Assembly: GCA_034421295.1 (NCBI GenBank)
Contig: DAOUKM010000003.1
Location: 197,194 to 261,193 of the forward strand
Length of the DNA stretch: 64,000 nucleotides
DNA from: CAUZIR01 sp034421295
Lineage (GTDB): Bacteria; Chloroflexota; Dehalococcoidia; Lucifugimonadales; UBA2962
Reading direction: 5' to 3'
The position numbers were made by a program, and so were the translations under genes. Below are positions 1-8,263 of this stretch, one piece after another (position 1 is the first letter of the stretch; the number at the start of each line of letters is the position of its first letter). The notes under the pieces are model-generated. The model had not been told where the DNA came from and searched no databases. It saw nothing but the letters and a program-made list of their open reading frames with translations.

Positions 1-2393
1 CCGACGAAGACGAACGTCGCGTCGCCAAGGTCGGCGAAGCGGTCGGAATACACGGCCTCAGCCGCCTCCATGCTCAGCTCCTCCAGCACCTCGACGGAGA
101 GGGGCCGCCCGCGATGGTGTCTCTGGTTGAGGAGGGTGTTTATGTGGTCGAAGAAGACCGAGTCCGGGTCAGCGGCGCGGAACTCGGCGACGCTGTGCAG
201 CCTCGCCTCGTACCTCGTGAAGAAGTCCGGATCGAGCCTGTGCTCGGTGGCGTACAGCGTGATGAGCTGGAAAAGGGTCTCTAGGTCCTCGGGTGAGGCG
301 TTGCCGCTGAATCCCTCGAAGAGCTCTTCGATGTACGGGGCCACCTCGACCCTCTTGCCGGCCAGCAGCTTGTCCAGGGTCACCCTGTCGTGCGGACCGG
401 CGCCGCTGCCGGCGACGAGCTGCGCGGCGTAGCGCGCCGAGAGGTGGTCTTCGTCAGTGACGAGCGAGTGTCCGCCGGGGCTGAAGGCCCTGAACAGAAC
501 CTCGTCATCGCGAAAGTTAGTTTGCTTGGCGATCACGGTGATGCCGTTGGACAGCGTCCACTTCACGGCGTCGATGGACTCTATCCGCTCTTCGGACTCG
601 ATGGTTCCCGGCTCCGGCACGTTCGCCAGCAGGGGAACATCGCCGACGTCGTCGGCGTAGGGCTCCACCGCGAGGGCGTGGGCCGTCTGGAGCTGCGCAA
701 GGAGCGCGGCGGCGAGTTCGTCATCGGTGCCGGCGCCGTCGGTCTCTTCGGGGCGCACCACAAGGAGGGCGAGGTCCTCGGTTTGGGCCCAGGAATCCGC
801 CAGGTCCGCGAACTCAGCCAGGGAGATCTGTGGCAGCAGTTCCTGGTAGAGCTGCCATTCGGACTCGATACCGGGGACCGGCGACCCATCGAAGAAGTGG
901 TCGGTGTATTCGTCTGAGAGGTCTGACGAAGGCGTCTGGTCCCGCTGCCTGTACTGGTTCTCGATTGAGCTGAGCAGGTTGCTTTTTTCGCGCTCCAGTT
1001 CGCCGGCGGTGAAGCCGTGCTGGTGGGCGCGCTGAATCTCCTCGAGCATGGCAGCGAGGCCGGCCTCGACGCCGTCCGTCTCGACCCATGCCGAGAAGGT
1101 GATGATGTCCAGGGTCTCCACGTATGCCGAGCGTCCGGCGCTGGAGGTGATGTAGGGCGGTTCGGTGGACTGGCCGCGCTCGAACAGCCGTGCGTTCAGC
1201 ATCATGAACGCGAGCCTCTCGACGACCGTGCGCCGGAACGCGGCCACGTCGCGCCCCGTTTCCGGGTCGAGCTTGCGGATGAGCACGAACTGGGTGGCGG
1301 GCGACTCGGGGTCTGTGAAGACCTCGATGAGCGGGGTCTCATGGCCGGGGACTTCGACCGGCGGCCTGTCGGTGGGCGGACCGGCGGCGGCGCGCTCCTG
1401 GCCGGCCTCTCCCTCAGGGGGCGGTGCGAAATACTGCCTGATCTTGGCCTCGATCTCTCCAGCGTCGAAGTCGCCCACCGCGACGACGGCCATCAGGTCG
1501 GGCCTGTACCACCTCTCGTAGTAGGCTCTCAGGCTTTCTGCGGGAGCGTTCTCGATGATCTCGGTAAGACCGATGGGCGCGCGCCTGGCGTAGAGCGAGT
1601 CGCCGAAGAGCAGATCGAGCAGGCTCTGCTGGAGGCGCGAGTCGAAGCCCTGGGAGAGGCGCCACTCCTCCAGGACCACGCCGCGCTCAAGCTCGACCTC
1701 CTCCGGGTCGAAGGCTATCGAGTAGGCCCAGTCGCTGAGAATCTGGAAGGCGGTCTCGATGATTTCGGGGTCATCGGTCGGAACCTCAAGGAAGTACAGG
1801 GTGTCGTCGAATCCTGTGCGGGCGTTCAGGTCGTGGCCTAGCGCACTGCCGATGGACTCGAGGTATTCGATGATCTCCTGCTTGGCGAAGCGCTCGGTGC
1901 CGTTGAATGCCATGTGCTCGACGAAGTGGGCCAGCCCCTGCTGGTCGTCCGTCTCGTGAACGGAGCCGGCCTTCACCGCAAGGGAGATCTGAGCCCGGCC
2001 TTGCGGCTCCTCATTGCGGCGGATGTAGTAGCTCAGGCCGTTGGAGAGGGTGCCCCGGATCACCTTCGGGTCAAATGCCAGGGGCGCGTCGGGCTGCGGT
2101 GCAGGCGTCGGTGTAGCCGTCGGCACTGGGGTTGCCGTGGGTTGCGGCGTCGCACTAGGCTCCGGCGTTGCCGTGGCGGTCGCGGTGGGAGTTGGCTCCG
2201 GTGCGGCGGTCGCGGTGGGAGTTGGCTCCGGTGCGGCGGCTGCGGTGGGAGTCGGCTGCGGCACGGCGGCTGCGGTGGGTTCCGGCGTGGGTGCGGGCTC
2301 TTCCCCCTGATCGCAAGACGCGAGCGCGATAAGCGCCACGATGATCAGCATGGTGCAGATGAGGGCGAACCTCGGTCCCAATATGGTCTTCAT
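1..2393 (-). CDS. M16 family zinc metallopeptidase, lipoprotein (partial, 3' end outside window)
   Basis: This is a secreted insulinase/pitrilysin-type peptidase anchored as a lipoprotein. The open frame runs from an ATG at 2393 to the left edge, about 797 codons, so the C-terminus is missing. The N-terminus is a hydrophobic signal ending in a lipobox (LASC, Cys27). A low-complexity Pro/Thr/Ala linker follows at about residues 31-100. The inverted zinc motif HFVEH lies at residues 156-160, with H156, E159 and H160, and a Glu at 236 in ELERGVV fits the third zinc ligand. These features match the family; the substrate cannot be told. The 30-bp repeats at 2179-2268 encode part of the linker. Positive-strand open frames over this gene are its shadows. 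Confidence 0.93.
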   Translation of the reverse strand, partial: MKTILGPRFALICTMLIIVALIALASCDQGEEPAPTPEPTAAAVPQPTPTAAAAPEPTPTATAAPEPTPTATATATPEPSATPQPTATPVPTATPTPAPQPDAPLAFDPKVIRGTLSNGLSYYIRRNEEPQGRAQISLAVKAGSVHETDDQQGLAHFVEHMAFNGTERFAKQEIIEYLESIGSALGHDLNARTGFDDTLYFLEVPTDDPEIIETAFQILSDWAYSIAFDPEEVELERGVVLEEWRLSQGFDSRLQQSLLDLLFGDSLYARRAPIGLTEIIENAPAESLRAYYERWYRPDLMAVVAVGDFDAGEIEAKIRQYFAPPPEGEAGQERAAAGPPTDRPPVEVPGHETPLIEVFTDPESPATQFVLIRKLDPETGRDVAAFRRTVVERLAFMMLNARLFERGQSTEPPYITSSAGRSAYVETLDIITFSAWVETDGVEAGLAAMLEEIQRAHQHGFTAGELEREKSNLLSSIENQYRQRDQTPSSDLSDEYTDHFFDGSPVPGIESEWQLYQELLPQISLAEFADLADSWAQTEDLALLVVRPEETDGAGTDDELAAALLAQLQTAHALAVEPYADDVGDVPLLANVPEPGTIESEERIESIDAVKWTLSNGITVIAKQTNFRDDEVLFRAFSPGGHSLVTDEDHLSARYAAQLVAGSGAGPHDRVTLDKLLAGKRVEVAPYIEELFEGFSGNASPEDLETLFQLITLYATEHRLDPDFFTRYEARLHSVAEFRAADPDSVFFDHINTLLNQRHHRGRPLSVEVLEELSMEAAEAVYSDRFADLGDATFVFV
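2179..2268. repeat. 30-bp tandem repeat inside the M16 lipoprotein linker
   Basis: Two identical 30-bp units at 2179-2208 and 2209-2238 are followed by a diverged third unit at 2239-2268 and a partial fourth. On the minus strand they encode ten-residue units of the type PEPTPTATAA, which form the flexible stalk between lipid anchor and peptidase. Copy number is likely to vary between strains. Confidence 0.85.
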
Positions 2394-2519
2394 CTAACTC
2401 TTTTCTCGCTATTGGTTGTCGCTAGACTCTTGCCAGCAGCCATTGTATGACCGCCCGGTAGCCTAGGCCGGTCCCCCTTTTCTGGAAGGAGAGCCGGATT
2501 GGGCGAAAGTCGCCCGTCC

Positions 2520-3400
2520 GGTTCGGTGGAGGATGACGCAGACCAGCTGGAGCAGTTCGGCCACTTGCGAAGCTGCTGAAGTCCCGATCGCGTAGGGTTT
2601 ACAACCCCCGCAGGGTGGCCAGCTCGTATCTGCTGAGCGGCCTGTTGAAGTGCCGGGAATGCAGTAGGGCCCTGACGGGACAGGCGGCGAAGAGCGGCAA
2701 GTTCTCGTACTACGTTTGCCAGTCGGTGCTCAAGCAGGGACGGGGGACATGCGGCACCCCGCGTCTGAACGCCAGGCGATTCGAGGGGATGATCATCGAA
2801 CAGGTGCGGGACAACATCCTCACTGAGAGCAACATGAGGTCGTTGGTGCGGATGGTCGACGAGGAGATGGACGGCGCGGCTGCCGAGCACAGAAAGAAAC
2901 TCGAGGCGATCGACCGAGAGCTGGCTGATGTGCGACGCCGTCTGGAACGGCTGTACCAGATGGTGGAGACGACAAATCTGGACGTCGCGGAAATCGCGCC
3001 CCGGATCAAGGATCACAGGGAGCGTCAGGGTCGGTTGGAGGTTGCGGCCGAGGAGGAGCGATACTGACTGTCGGAGCGTCGTGCTGTGCTCGACAACGTG
3101 GAGACCATCACCAGTTATGCGAGGGACTTGAGTCACTTCCTACGTGAGAGTGAGTTCACGGAGGCAAGACCGTTGATAAGGTCGTTTGTGAAGGAGATCG
3201 TGGTTGAGCCGGGGAAGGCGGCGATCCTCTACACGATGCCGATGCCGAAGGACTCTCCGATAGGGGACAGGGATGCCGAGGAGTTGCCCCTGAGGAGCCC
3301 GGTACTATCTTCAGTCACCGATGGTGGGCCGGACTGGACGAAATCAAGAACCGAGGCCGATTCGGAGGTCACTCCATCGTTTGGCATGGGGATGGTGTAC
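2520..3400 (+). pseudogene. Decayed large serine recombinase, C-terminal half
   Basis: The frame from about 2573 reads the zinc-ribbon part of a large serine recombinase: LLSGLLKC, a second Cys pair, then a coiled-coil segment. It aligns well with residues 305-520 of the intact recombinase at 3229-4938. There is an in-frame TGA at 3065-3067, after which the same frame continues the homology (RSFVKEIVVEPGK, then YTMPMP). A frame change just before 2573 separates a short upstream piece, about 2518-2580. The resolvase catalytic domain is absent. The copy is therefore truncated at its 5' end, frameshifted and stopped, and cannot make an active recombinase. It converges on the intact gene. Confidence 0.8.
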
Positions 3401-4938
3401 GTAAGAGTGGCCTCGTCTCCCGCCACCTTGATGCCCTCGACGAAGTTGCGGATCAGGGCTTTGCGCTCCGGGAACGTCCCTTCCTGCAGAAGCGCCCGGA
3501 AGTCCGTCACGTACTCCCTGATCTCGTTGGTGGTTGGAAGGTCCACCCTGCGCTGCTCCAGTTGACTCGCGGCGCCCTCTCTCGCTGCCGTCAGCTGCTC
3601 CTCGCGGTGCCGTAGAGAGAGGATTCGAGGAGACAGGACCTCCAGCGTCAGATCGCTGTTCTCAAGCGCCTCGTAAAGCTTCTCAAGTCTCCTCCTCACG
3701 TCCACGAGCTCGGCGTCTATCGACTCCAGCCTGCCGGCTAGCTCCCCGGCCATGGCGTCGATCTCCTCGGCCACCAGCTGGACGAGCTCCACTATGGTCT
3801 CCTCGGTGAGGATGCGCTCCCTGATCTTGTCGACCACGAAGTCCTCGACCCTGGGGGCGTTCAGGTAGCGGGCGCTGCACGTGCCGGCGCCCTCCCTGAA
3901 CAGGGTGCCACATATGTAGTAGGAGAACTGACCGCTCTTGGCCCCCTGGCCGGTGTAGGTCCTTCCGCACACCCCGCACTTGAGAAGCCCGCTCAGCAGG
4001 AACCTGCTGCCCACTCTCGCGGGCTTGCGCACCTTCGGTGCACGGCTGCTCATCGCCCTCTGCACGTCGTCGAACAGCTTCCTGGATACCAGTGCGGGCC
4101 ACGCTCCCTCAACTCGCACCGGATCCTGAACCTTCTGTCCCTTGCTGGTTCTGCCCCAGACGGCTGTACCCGTATAGGCTTCGTTTCTGAGCAGGTAATG
4201 GAGACCGTTCCGGTACCAGCGCTTGCCCCTGTTGGTGATGCCCCGTTCGTTCAGTTCCCTGCATATCTCCTTGAGGCCGTTGCCCCGCAGAGAGCTCTCG
4301 AAAATCTCCTTCACGACCGGGGCGGTGGCCGGATCGACCTCCAATGTGGGACGCTCCTTCATCCCATCGCTGACCTTGATTCTCCTGTAACCGAAGGGAG
4401 CCTTCGAGCCTAGAAAGAAACCTCGCGATGCCGCTTCCTTCATTCCTCTCGTCACGTCCTGCGCGAGGTTCTCGCTGTAGAACTCGTCGACGCTCTCGAT
4501 GATGGCCTCCATGAGCTTGCCGGTAGGTGAGTCATCTGCGTGCTCGGTGATTGAGACTACCCTGATGCCCTTGCGCCTGAGCATGGACTTGAAGGCGACG
4601 GCGTGCTCGCGCTTGCGGGTGAACCGGCTGAATTTCCAGACTAGGATCACATCGAAGGGAGCATCGGCCTGGCTGCCCTGCTCGATCATCTCCCTGAACT
4701 GTGGCCTGTCGGCAACGCGTCCGCTTTCGGCCTCGTCGACGTACTCGCGTGCGACGGAGTAGCCGTTGGACTTCGCATATTCCTTGAGCGCCCGTATCTG
4801 GGCTGACACGGACAGGTCAACGTCCTGCCGGTCGCTGGATACTCGTGCGTAGAGGGCCGCTGGTGTCAGCGGCTGTAGGTGCTTCTTCAAGCTGTCCTCC
4901 TTGGTCTCTTGGTCTGGTTCATCCGAAAATAGCCTCAT
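3229..4938 (-). CDS. Large serine recombinase (site-specific integrase/resolvase family)
   Basis: This 569-residue protein has the full large serine recombinase layout. A resolvase domain lies at about residues 25-165, with catalytic Ser34 in YARVSSDRQ. A recombinase domain with FGYRR and an RNEAYTG element follows. A zinc ribbon has Cys321, Cys324, Cys343 and Cys354, and a coiled coil lies at about 375-460. It would cut and rejoin DNA through a phosphoserine link to integrate or excise an element. The ATG at 4938 has a weak AGG upstream. It probably mobilised at least part of this accessory region, though its att sites are not proven. A decayed copy converges on its 3' end, and another 5' remnant lies beyond the MscS-like gene. 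Confidence 0.93.
   Translation of the reverse strand: MRLFSDEPDQETKEDSLKKHLQPLTPAALYARVSSDRQDVDLSVSAQIRALKEYAKSNGYSVAREYVDEAESGRVADRPQFREMIEQGSQADAPFDVILVWKFSRFTRKREHAVAFKSMLRRKGIRVVSITEHADDSPTGKLMEAIIESVDEFYSENLAQDVTRGMKEAASRGFFLGSKAPFGYRRIKVSDGMKERPTLEVDPATAPVVKEIFESSLRGNGLKEICRELNERGITNRGKRWYRNGLHYLLRNEAYTGTAVWGRTSKGQKVQDPVRVEGAWPALVSRKLFDDVQRAMSSRAPKVRKPARVGSRFLLSGLLKCGVCGRTYTGQGAKSGQFSYYICGTLFREGAGTCSARYLNAPRVEDFVVDKIRERILTEETIVELVQLVAEEIDAMAGELAGRLESIDAELVDVRRRLEKLYEALENSDLTLEVLSPRILSLRHREEQLTAAREGAASQLEQRRVDLPTTNEIREYVTDFRALLQEGTFPERKALIRNFVEGIKVAGDEATLTYTIPMPNDGVTSESASVLDFVQSGPPSVTEDSTGLLRGNSSASLSPIGESFGIGIV
3231..3402. repeat. Imperfect inverted repeat between two convergent recombinase 3' ends
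   Basis: The 23 bases from about 3230 on the plus strand and the 23 bases ending near 3402 on the minus strand both encode a Y-T-x-P-M-P motif. They differ mainly at third codon positions. About 125 bp lie between the arms, and the tails of both recombinase copies are read through them from opposite strands. The arrangement shows two recombinase genes joined tail to tail. Confidence 0.6.
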
Positions 4939-4985
4939 GGTGACCTTTCAGGATCTCCTTGCCGTCATGCGCCCGTAGCGGGTCG

Positions 4986-5594
4986 TCAATCACTCAGTTT
5001 GTGCTTGACTAGGACCGCGCTGACCACCTTGGAACTTGGCATGAGAATTCTTCGATCATCTGCGTCAAGGACTATGTGCATCAGGGTTATGTCGGTCACG
5101 GTCCCGGAGTTGCCGCTGATGGTCACGCTGTCTCCAACTCCTATGGGCCGAAAGATAACTATGAAAAGTCCAGCAACCAAGTTTCCCATGACGGTTTGGG
5201 CGGCAAAGCCAGCGATCAGACCTGCAAAGCTGCCCATGGTCAGTGCTGCCACGGCGTTGTCGGTTAAAACGGTAACCACGAAGGAAAATATCAGCCCACA
5301 TCCAACTAGTCGCACGATGACTCGCAGGGCCCCGGCAGCATCTGATGACATACGCCTATGGGCGACGGCGGACACCCACTTGGCTCCGGACTGCACTGCC
5401 GGAAGCCCCAACAGGAAGACGAAGCCGATAGAGAGGTAGTCCTTATACGGCGCTAGGAAACCGACAGGCCCATCTGTCTCCAATCTGGCAGTGAATGCGA
5501 GGAGGGCAAGAAGGCCGATCGCTGAAACGACTGTCAATACCAGTGGCAAAGCTAGCGAAGTATCGGTAGTGGGCTGACTTGTATGGTCGGACAT
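4986..5594 (-). CDS. MscS-like small mechanosensitive channel, short form
   Basis: This membrane protein of 202 residues has hydrophobic segments at about 15-40, 50-70 and 88-112. These are followed by the family's pore-lining helix, rich in Gly and Ala (GFAAQTVMGNLVAG). The start of the beta domain follows (FRPIGVGDSVTISG and a GTVTDI turn). That order is typical of MscS, which opens to release solutes on osmotic downshock. The protein stops soon after the beta domain, so the C-terminal alpha/beta cage of the classic 280-residue protein is missing. It sits between the recombinase gene and a remnant of a recombinase 5' end, which suggests a cassette gained by recombination. An AGGAGG lies about 15 bases upstream of the ATG, somewhat far. 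Confidence 0.85.
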   Translation of the reverse strand: MSDHTSQPTTDTSLALPLVLTVVSAIGLLALLAFTARLETDGPVGFLAPYKDYLSIGFVFLLGLPAVQSGAKWVSAVAHRRMSSDAAGALRVIVRLVGCGLIFSFVVTVLTDNAVAALTMGSFAGLIAGFAAQTVMGNLVAGLFIVIFRPIGVGDSVTISGNSGTVTDITLMHIVLDADDRRILMPSSKVVSAVLVKHKLSD

Positions 5595-5628
5595 CGTAGG
5601 TTTGGTTTGCCTCCTAAGTGGGTGCGTC

Positions 5629-5712
5629 CTACCCGTCGCTGGACAACTTGGCGTAGGGCGCCGCTGGCGTGAGACGCCGTAGGTGCTTTTTCATTTCATC
5701 CTCCTTGACTCT
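5629..5712 (-). pseudogene. Remnant of a serine recombinase 5' end
   Basis: The minus-strand frame reads KEDEMKKHL, LTPAAPYA and KLSSDG before a stop. It aligns over about 26 residues with the recombinase N-terminus (KEDSLKKHL, LTPAALYA, RVSSDR). The DNA at about 5637-5713 is clearly similar to 4838-4912. Only the region up to the catalytic serine survives. The two similar stretches are direct repeats that flank the MscS-like gene. Confidence 0.72.
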
Positions 5713-5842
5713 TTTCGTTGCGCATGGCGAGAGCCAAGCATCTGGGAACGAATGGCTGAGTCCACTCACGCTCTGCCGTGATTGGGGAGGGCTTTGCTCA
5801 TAGTGACCCCTCCTCAAGCATCACGCCTTACACCCGACCGAC

Positions 5843-6520
5843 CTATGACAGGCGAATCCACCTCCTTGATCCAACCGCGCTGGTCAGGGCGTTGCTCACA
5901 TTCGGCGGGGCAATCAGGTAAACGCGCGCATCCCTCCGCCGCAGCTCCTGTACGGTGTCGGCGTGGTCTCCATCGGTCGTGATGAGGAATACGACGGTGC
6001 GCATAGGGGACTGCCCCGCGTCGCTCATCGCCTGGTCGTAAATCTCCTCGTCCCAGTCACCATGGTCCTCCCACACTCGCCACCCCTTCTTCTCCAATTG
6101 GTTCGTAGCGAGTTGATGAGTGGGGTCAGAGAACGCTTTGAAGAGCGTTCTGCTGGCCTGAGGTACGCGGCGGCGTACCTCTGTCCTTATAAAGGCGTCC
6201 CAATCATCAACGTTCCAGTGAGACGGGGCTAGATTCTGCATATCCCAGTAAACAAGAACCGTGTCCCTCACTTGTACAGGCTCTTTCAGGGCCTCTTTGA
6301 CAAAAAATTTTGGCATGATCCCCTCCTCCGCACCTACAGAGTGAATGGCAGCGAGAGACTTGGCGTCCGGGGTCGTCGTGCCCGTCTCCCACCGAGACAG
6401 TGAGTTCTGTGCGATGCCTAGCCGATCAGCCATTTGACCTTGAGAGAGACCCAAACGTTTCCGGAGGGCCACTATGCTCGCCGGACTGAATTTGTAGCGC
6501 TGAGGCTTCGCCGGAACCAC
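5843..6520 (-). CDS. XRE-type HTH fused to a NYN (PIN-like) nuclease domain
   Basis: Residues 10-60 form an XRE helix-turn-helix (LGLSQGQMADRLGIAQNSLSRWE). After a short linker, residues 86-205 look like a NYN/LabA domain. It has the opening VLVYWDMQN with Asp93, an acidic stretch around 155-158, and TTDGD (Asp183, Asp185) followed by VYLIAPP. NYN domains are PIN-fold, metal-dependent RNases, and fusion to a DNA-binding domain suggests a self-regulated nuclease. The start is GTG at 6520. It stands alone, with 215 bp upstream in which I see no gene. The enzymatic role is inferred from the family and no target is visible. Confidence 0.78.
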   Translation of the reverse strand: MVPAKPQRYKFSPASIVALRKRLGLSQGQMADRLGIAQNSLSRWETGTTTPDAKSLAAIHSVGAEEGIMPKFFVKEALKEPVQVRDTVLVYWDMQNLAPSHWNVDDWDAFIRTEVRRRVPQASRTLFKAFSDPTHQLATNQLEKKGWRVWEDHGDWDEEIYDQAMSDAGQSPMRTVVFLITTDGDHADTVQELRRRDARVYLIAPPNVSNALTSAVGSRRWIRLS

Positions 6521-6735
6521 GGAAACATCTTATGACATATCAGTAGTGTCCTCAACAGAACTGAGGAATCTGGATTCTAATACCGGTGCCGGGTGTGGAG
6601 TAGTGGTGAAACCCAAAGGAGAACGTAACTCGACGACACGCGGTCAGCGATCTTTGTAGACGGAGATTGGGCGGACCGAACCACTGCAACCAGCCCATAG
6701 TGTCGGCAGCCGAACGTTCTGTGCCGATCGCATAG

Positions 6736-7614
6736 TCAGTCCAGCGAATTTAGCAACTCGCCAATCGTCCCTTTGGTCCGACCGGCGACTCGCGCACTCA
6801 TTGAGAGGGCCGCCAGGTTGTGATGCTCAACGAATTCGTTCGTGCATATCCAAATGCCAATGCTTCTGGGCCCGTTAGAGAGTGAAATTGCGACATCGGG
6901 AGCTAACGGCAGCCATGTGATCCGTTCCTGCGTGATAGTGATGCCATGACTGCCGATGACGAACTCGGTGATCGTCGGGCTGATTACCGCTAAGTGCAGT
7001 CCGAGAGGAGCCAAGAACTCCTCTTCCTTGTCAGTGAGAATTCGATGGTTGCCGGACGCCATACCGGCCCTTGTGTTCTGAGAGATGACATCGAACAGAT
7101 CCCTCACTCTAGGCTCTTTAAGTAGAACTTCTCTGGGAGGCAGCCGCTGTCCGTCCTCTTCGGCCCGCTTAAAAAACAGGTCCATGTAGAGTTCACTCCG
7201 GTCTTCACCTAGGCCAGCCCTGTCCTGCGACTCTCGCGTCCTACGAGCTTGTGCAACGATGAGCCGCTTGCAGACCTCCACCACCTCTGGCGACAGTCCC
7301 GGATCGGCCGGCCCCGCGTCCCTCCACTGTCTTGCGGAGTCAATCAGCTCACGTGCAGCGCTGGATGCCTGTCCATCGAACTTCTGAAGGATCCTCTCGT
7401 CAAGATCAGATCTCACCTGTCGGGACGTGCCGTCCTTCCGACTCTCATAGCTGGTTCTCGTGTTCGCGTCTTTTCTGATGAACGCGTCTCTGACGCCGAC
7501 CTGCTTCACTTTGCGAGTGTCCTTGAATCCCATCCAAAGCATCTCGTCGTCCCCGCAAAAGTGTCTGGTGAGCCACATGGGAACTTCATGATGTCGCCTA
7601 GATCTCGCCTTCAT
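6736..7614 (-). CDS. DUF4238 family protein
   Basis: The protein is about 292 residues from the ATG at 7614. This start is preferred over an upstream ATG at 7674 because GGAGGG lies about seven bases before it. The N-terminal RRHHEVPMWLTRHF resembles the HHxVP opening of DUF4238 proteins, and the later segments rich in charged helices fit that family. Function is unknown; members are common near defence and mobile genes, and the His pair suggests a catalytic or metal-binding role. No membrane segment is seen. It lies 60 bp downstream of an HTH protein on the same strand. Confidence 0.68.
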   Translation of the reverse strand: MKARSRRHHEVPMWLTRHFCGDDEMLWMGFKDTRKVKQVGVRDAFIRKDANTRTSYESRKDGTSRQVRSDLDERILQKFDGQASSAARELIDSARQWRDAGPADPGLSPEVVEVCKRLIVAQARRTRESQDRAGLGEDRSELYMDLFFKRAEEDGQRLPPREVLLKEPRVRDLFDVISQNTRAGMASGNHRILTDKEEEFLAPLGLHLAVISPTITEFVIGSHGITITQERITWLPLAPDVAISLSNGPRSIGIWICTNEFVEHHNLAALSMSARVAGRTKGTIGELLNSLD

Positions 7615-7686
7615 TGTCAATCGCCCTCCATTAGTGTCCGTTAGTGTCTGGCTGACTGTGAGCATATGCGGCATTAGCTGCTGTCC

Positions 7687-8142
7687 CTACGTGACCAGCT
7701 GCCACGTGAGCAGACCGCAGACGACGAACAGCACGACGGCGATAACGCGGGCGATGTTGAACGCAAGGTTTGTCATTTCGTGCTCGTCGACCTCCTTCCG
7801 GTATTTCCGCTCTAGCTCTAGGTGCGGCAGTCTGCCGGCGGATGCGGCTTCCCTGGCCTCCTCCCGCTCGCGCTCCAACTCCGATGCTCTGTGCTTCCAA
7901 TCGGATGCGCTTGATTCCAACTCGCGCACCGTCCGCTCAAGCTCGTCCACCCTGTCGATGGCGCGGCGCAGCAGTTCCTCGTCGCTCAGGTACTCCGGCC
8001 CGTGCATCCGCACGTAGACGCGGCGCTCTTCCCGGCGAACCTGGACTTCTCCCTTCCTGATCCTTCGGTCGAGGGTCGAGAGGGACACCTTCAGTTCCTG
8101 TGCGGCCTCCGCTTTCGTGACCCAGCGGATGGTCTCATCCAT
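7687..8142 (-). CDS. HTH protein with coiled coil and C-terminal membrane anchor
   Basis: From the ATG at 8142 the protein has 151 residues. An AGGGGG about eight bases upstream favours this ATG over a GTG at 8151. The first 45 residues look like a MerR/excisionase-type winged helix (VTKAEAAQELKVSLSTLDRRI, split here as a helix-turn-helix with RKGEV). A long charged coiled coil follows at about 60-115. A hydrophobic stretch at about 130-148 would place the C-terminus in the membrane. DNA binding plus a membrane anchor suggests tethering or segregation, but no specific function is recognised. Confidence 0.6.
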   Translation of the reverse strand: MDETIRWVTKAEAAQELKVSLSTLDRRIRKGEVQVRREERRVYVRMHGPEYLSDEELLRRAIDRVDELERTVRELESSASDWKHRASELEREREEAREAASAGRLPHLELERKYRKEVDEHEMTNLAFNIARVIAVVLFVVCGLLTWQLVT

Positions 8143-8263
8143 CGCCGTCACCCCCTATAGGCTGACACGTCAGCCCCGTCATGGGGTTGCCAAACTGCAA
8201 TTCCGCTGGCTCCTTGATTTAGTGATGATTCCCATTTCGACCCCCGATACGTCAGGCGACACA

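Noticed and set aside
390..1841. Long plus-strand frames over the first 1.8 kb
   Set aside because: They are antisense to the M16 peptidase, whose zinc motif and lipobox are clear on the minus strand.
2179..2268. CRISPR-like short repeats
   Set aside because: The units are directly adjacent without spacers and encode a Pro/Thr linker in frame. No CRISPR array or cas gene was seen in the window.
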